From positions 1 through 6,427 of the forward strand of contig DAOJ01000050.1 of assembly GCA_002502365.1 (NCBI GenBank): a DNA stretch of 6,427 nucleotides, written 5' to 3'. Under the pieces are notes generated by a model. That model saw only the letters and a list, made by a program, of their open reading frames with translations. It was not told where the DNA came from and searched no databases. The stretch's first letter is position 1; every line of letters starts with the position of its first letter. The stretch is from Euryarchaeota archaeon UBA106. GTDB lineage: Archaea > Thermoplasmatota > Poseidoniia > Poseidoniales > Thalassarchaeaceae. This document shows, piece after piece, positions 6,032 to 6,427 of the stretch. The translations under genes and the position numbers were made by a program.

Positions 6032-6046
6032 CCCACTCCGAACTTT

Positions 6047-6052
6047 GGTGAG
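6047..6052 (+). promoter_or_regulatory. Ribosome-binding site of archease
   Basis: GGTGAG, identical to the motif before the TSP3-protein gene, has its GTGA ending four bases before ATG 6056. A TAA at 6029-6031 closes the frame upstream and no other start codon lies between, so this start is well supported. Confidence 0.65.
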
Positions 6053-6055
6053 AAT

Positions 6056-6427
6056 ATGTCCTGGTGGGTAATGCCTACTACTGCAGATATTGGGTTTCGT
6101 GCATTCTCCGATAGTCCAATGGGTATACTTAGAGAATCTGCTCTTGCCTTGCAAGGCATTCAACTTTCTGATAGAGGGTTGGAATTTCTGGATGGTCACA
6201 TACGTCATGTCGCAGAATGGAGTATACCGTTTGGAAGTTTAGACCTTGAAAGAACACTTGTGAGGTGGTTGGAAGAAGTTCTCTATAATTCATATGTCGA
6301 AGATAAATGGCTGGTTGAATCAGAACTCTCTCTTGATGACGAATATCTCCGGGCGCAGGTTTTGTGGGTTGATTCTAGAGACGTGGAATTAGAAATAGAG
6401 GTCAAGGCAGTGACTCTTCACGATCTT
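6056..6427 (+). CDS. Archease (RtcB RNA ligase cofactor), 3' truncated by window edge
   Basis: Archease activates the 3'-phosphate RNA ligase RtcB, which joins tRNA exon halves in archaea; it acts in the cytoplasm. The open frame gives 124 residues without a stop; the family is usually about 140, so roughly the last 15-20 are outside the window. Matches to the family: TADIGFRAFSDS near residues 9-20 (family HTADIGxxAxG), the LERTLVRWLEEVLY helix near 71-84, and VKAVTLHDL at the end (family IKAVTYHGL). The N-terminal motif reads PTTADIG, so the histidine before TAD is threonine; the aspartate is kept. The segment VLWVDSRDVELEIE is also shorter and less typical than the usual GExxDxxxH loop. 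It lies 52 bases after the TSP3-protein gene with no visible functional link; rtcB may lie downstream, but this cannot be seen. Confidence 0.88.
   Translation, partial: MSWWVMPTTADIGFRAFSDSPMGILRESALALQGIQLSDRGLEFLDGHIRHVAEWSIPFGSLDLERTLVRWLEEVLYNSYVEDKWLVESELSLDDEYLRAQVLWVDSRDVELEIEVKAVTLHDL

Noticed and set aside
5864..6208. Minus-strand 114-codon open frame across the end of the TSP3 gene and the archease start
   Set aside because: It lies antisense to two well-supported genes, with no recognisable domain; it is a shadow of their codon use.

Overview
The window looks like a piece of a marine planktonic euryarchaeal genome, most plausibly Marine Group II/III (Poseidoniales-like, Thermoplasmatota). 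This is inferred from four things: an archaeal-type alanyl-tRNA synthetase tail, an archease gene, GTGA/GGTGA ribosome-binding sites 4-5 bases before the starts, and a very large acidic exported protein built from thrombospondin-type-3 (TSP3) calcium-binding repeats. No rRNA, tRNA, IS element, integrase or CRISPR array is visible, and no search could be run to confirm the lineage.

All five genes are on the + strand. Positions 1-576 hold the C-terminal 191 residues of alanyl-tRNA synthetase (alaS), cut by the left edge. A class I PLP-dependent aminotransferase (582-1781) follows with essentially no gap, then an unrecognised 368-residue protein (1786-2892). These three look like one operon. At both junctions the upstream TGA stop codon lies inside the ribosome-binding site of the next gene, which suggests coupled translation. 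The alaS/aminotransferase pairing suggests alanine formation next to alanine charging. The third protein has two copies of a small domain and is clearly more AT-rich than alaS.

About 80 non-coding bases (2893-2973) hold a likely TATA box and a perfect 7-bp hairpin directly against the ribosome-binding site of the next gene. That gene (2974-6003) encodes a roughly 1009-residue exported protein with an N-terminal hydrophobic segment, about 25 DxDxDGxxD loops and many N-glycosylation sequons. In its middle is a segment of about 65 residues that reads as a lipoyl/biotinyl-like beta-barrel without the modifiable lysine. After a 52-base gap, an archease gene (6056 to the right edge) begins. Archease is the partner of the RNA ligase RtcB; this copy lacks the usual histidine of the HTAD motif and is cut before its C-terminus.

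The most unusual items are the lipoyl-like module inside the TSP3 protein, the duplicated domain in the 1786-2892 gene, the stop-codon-embedded ribosome-binding sites, and the leader hairpin before the TSP3 gene.
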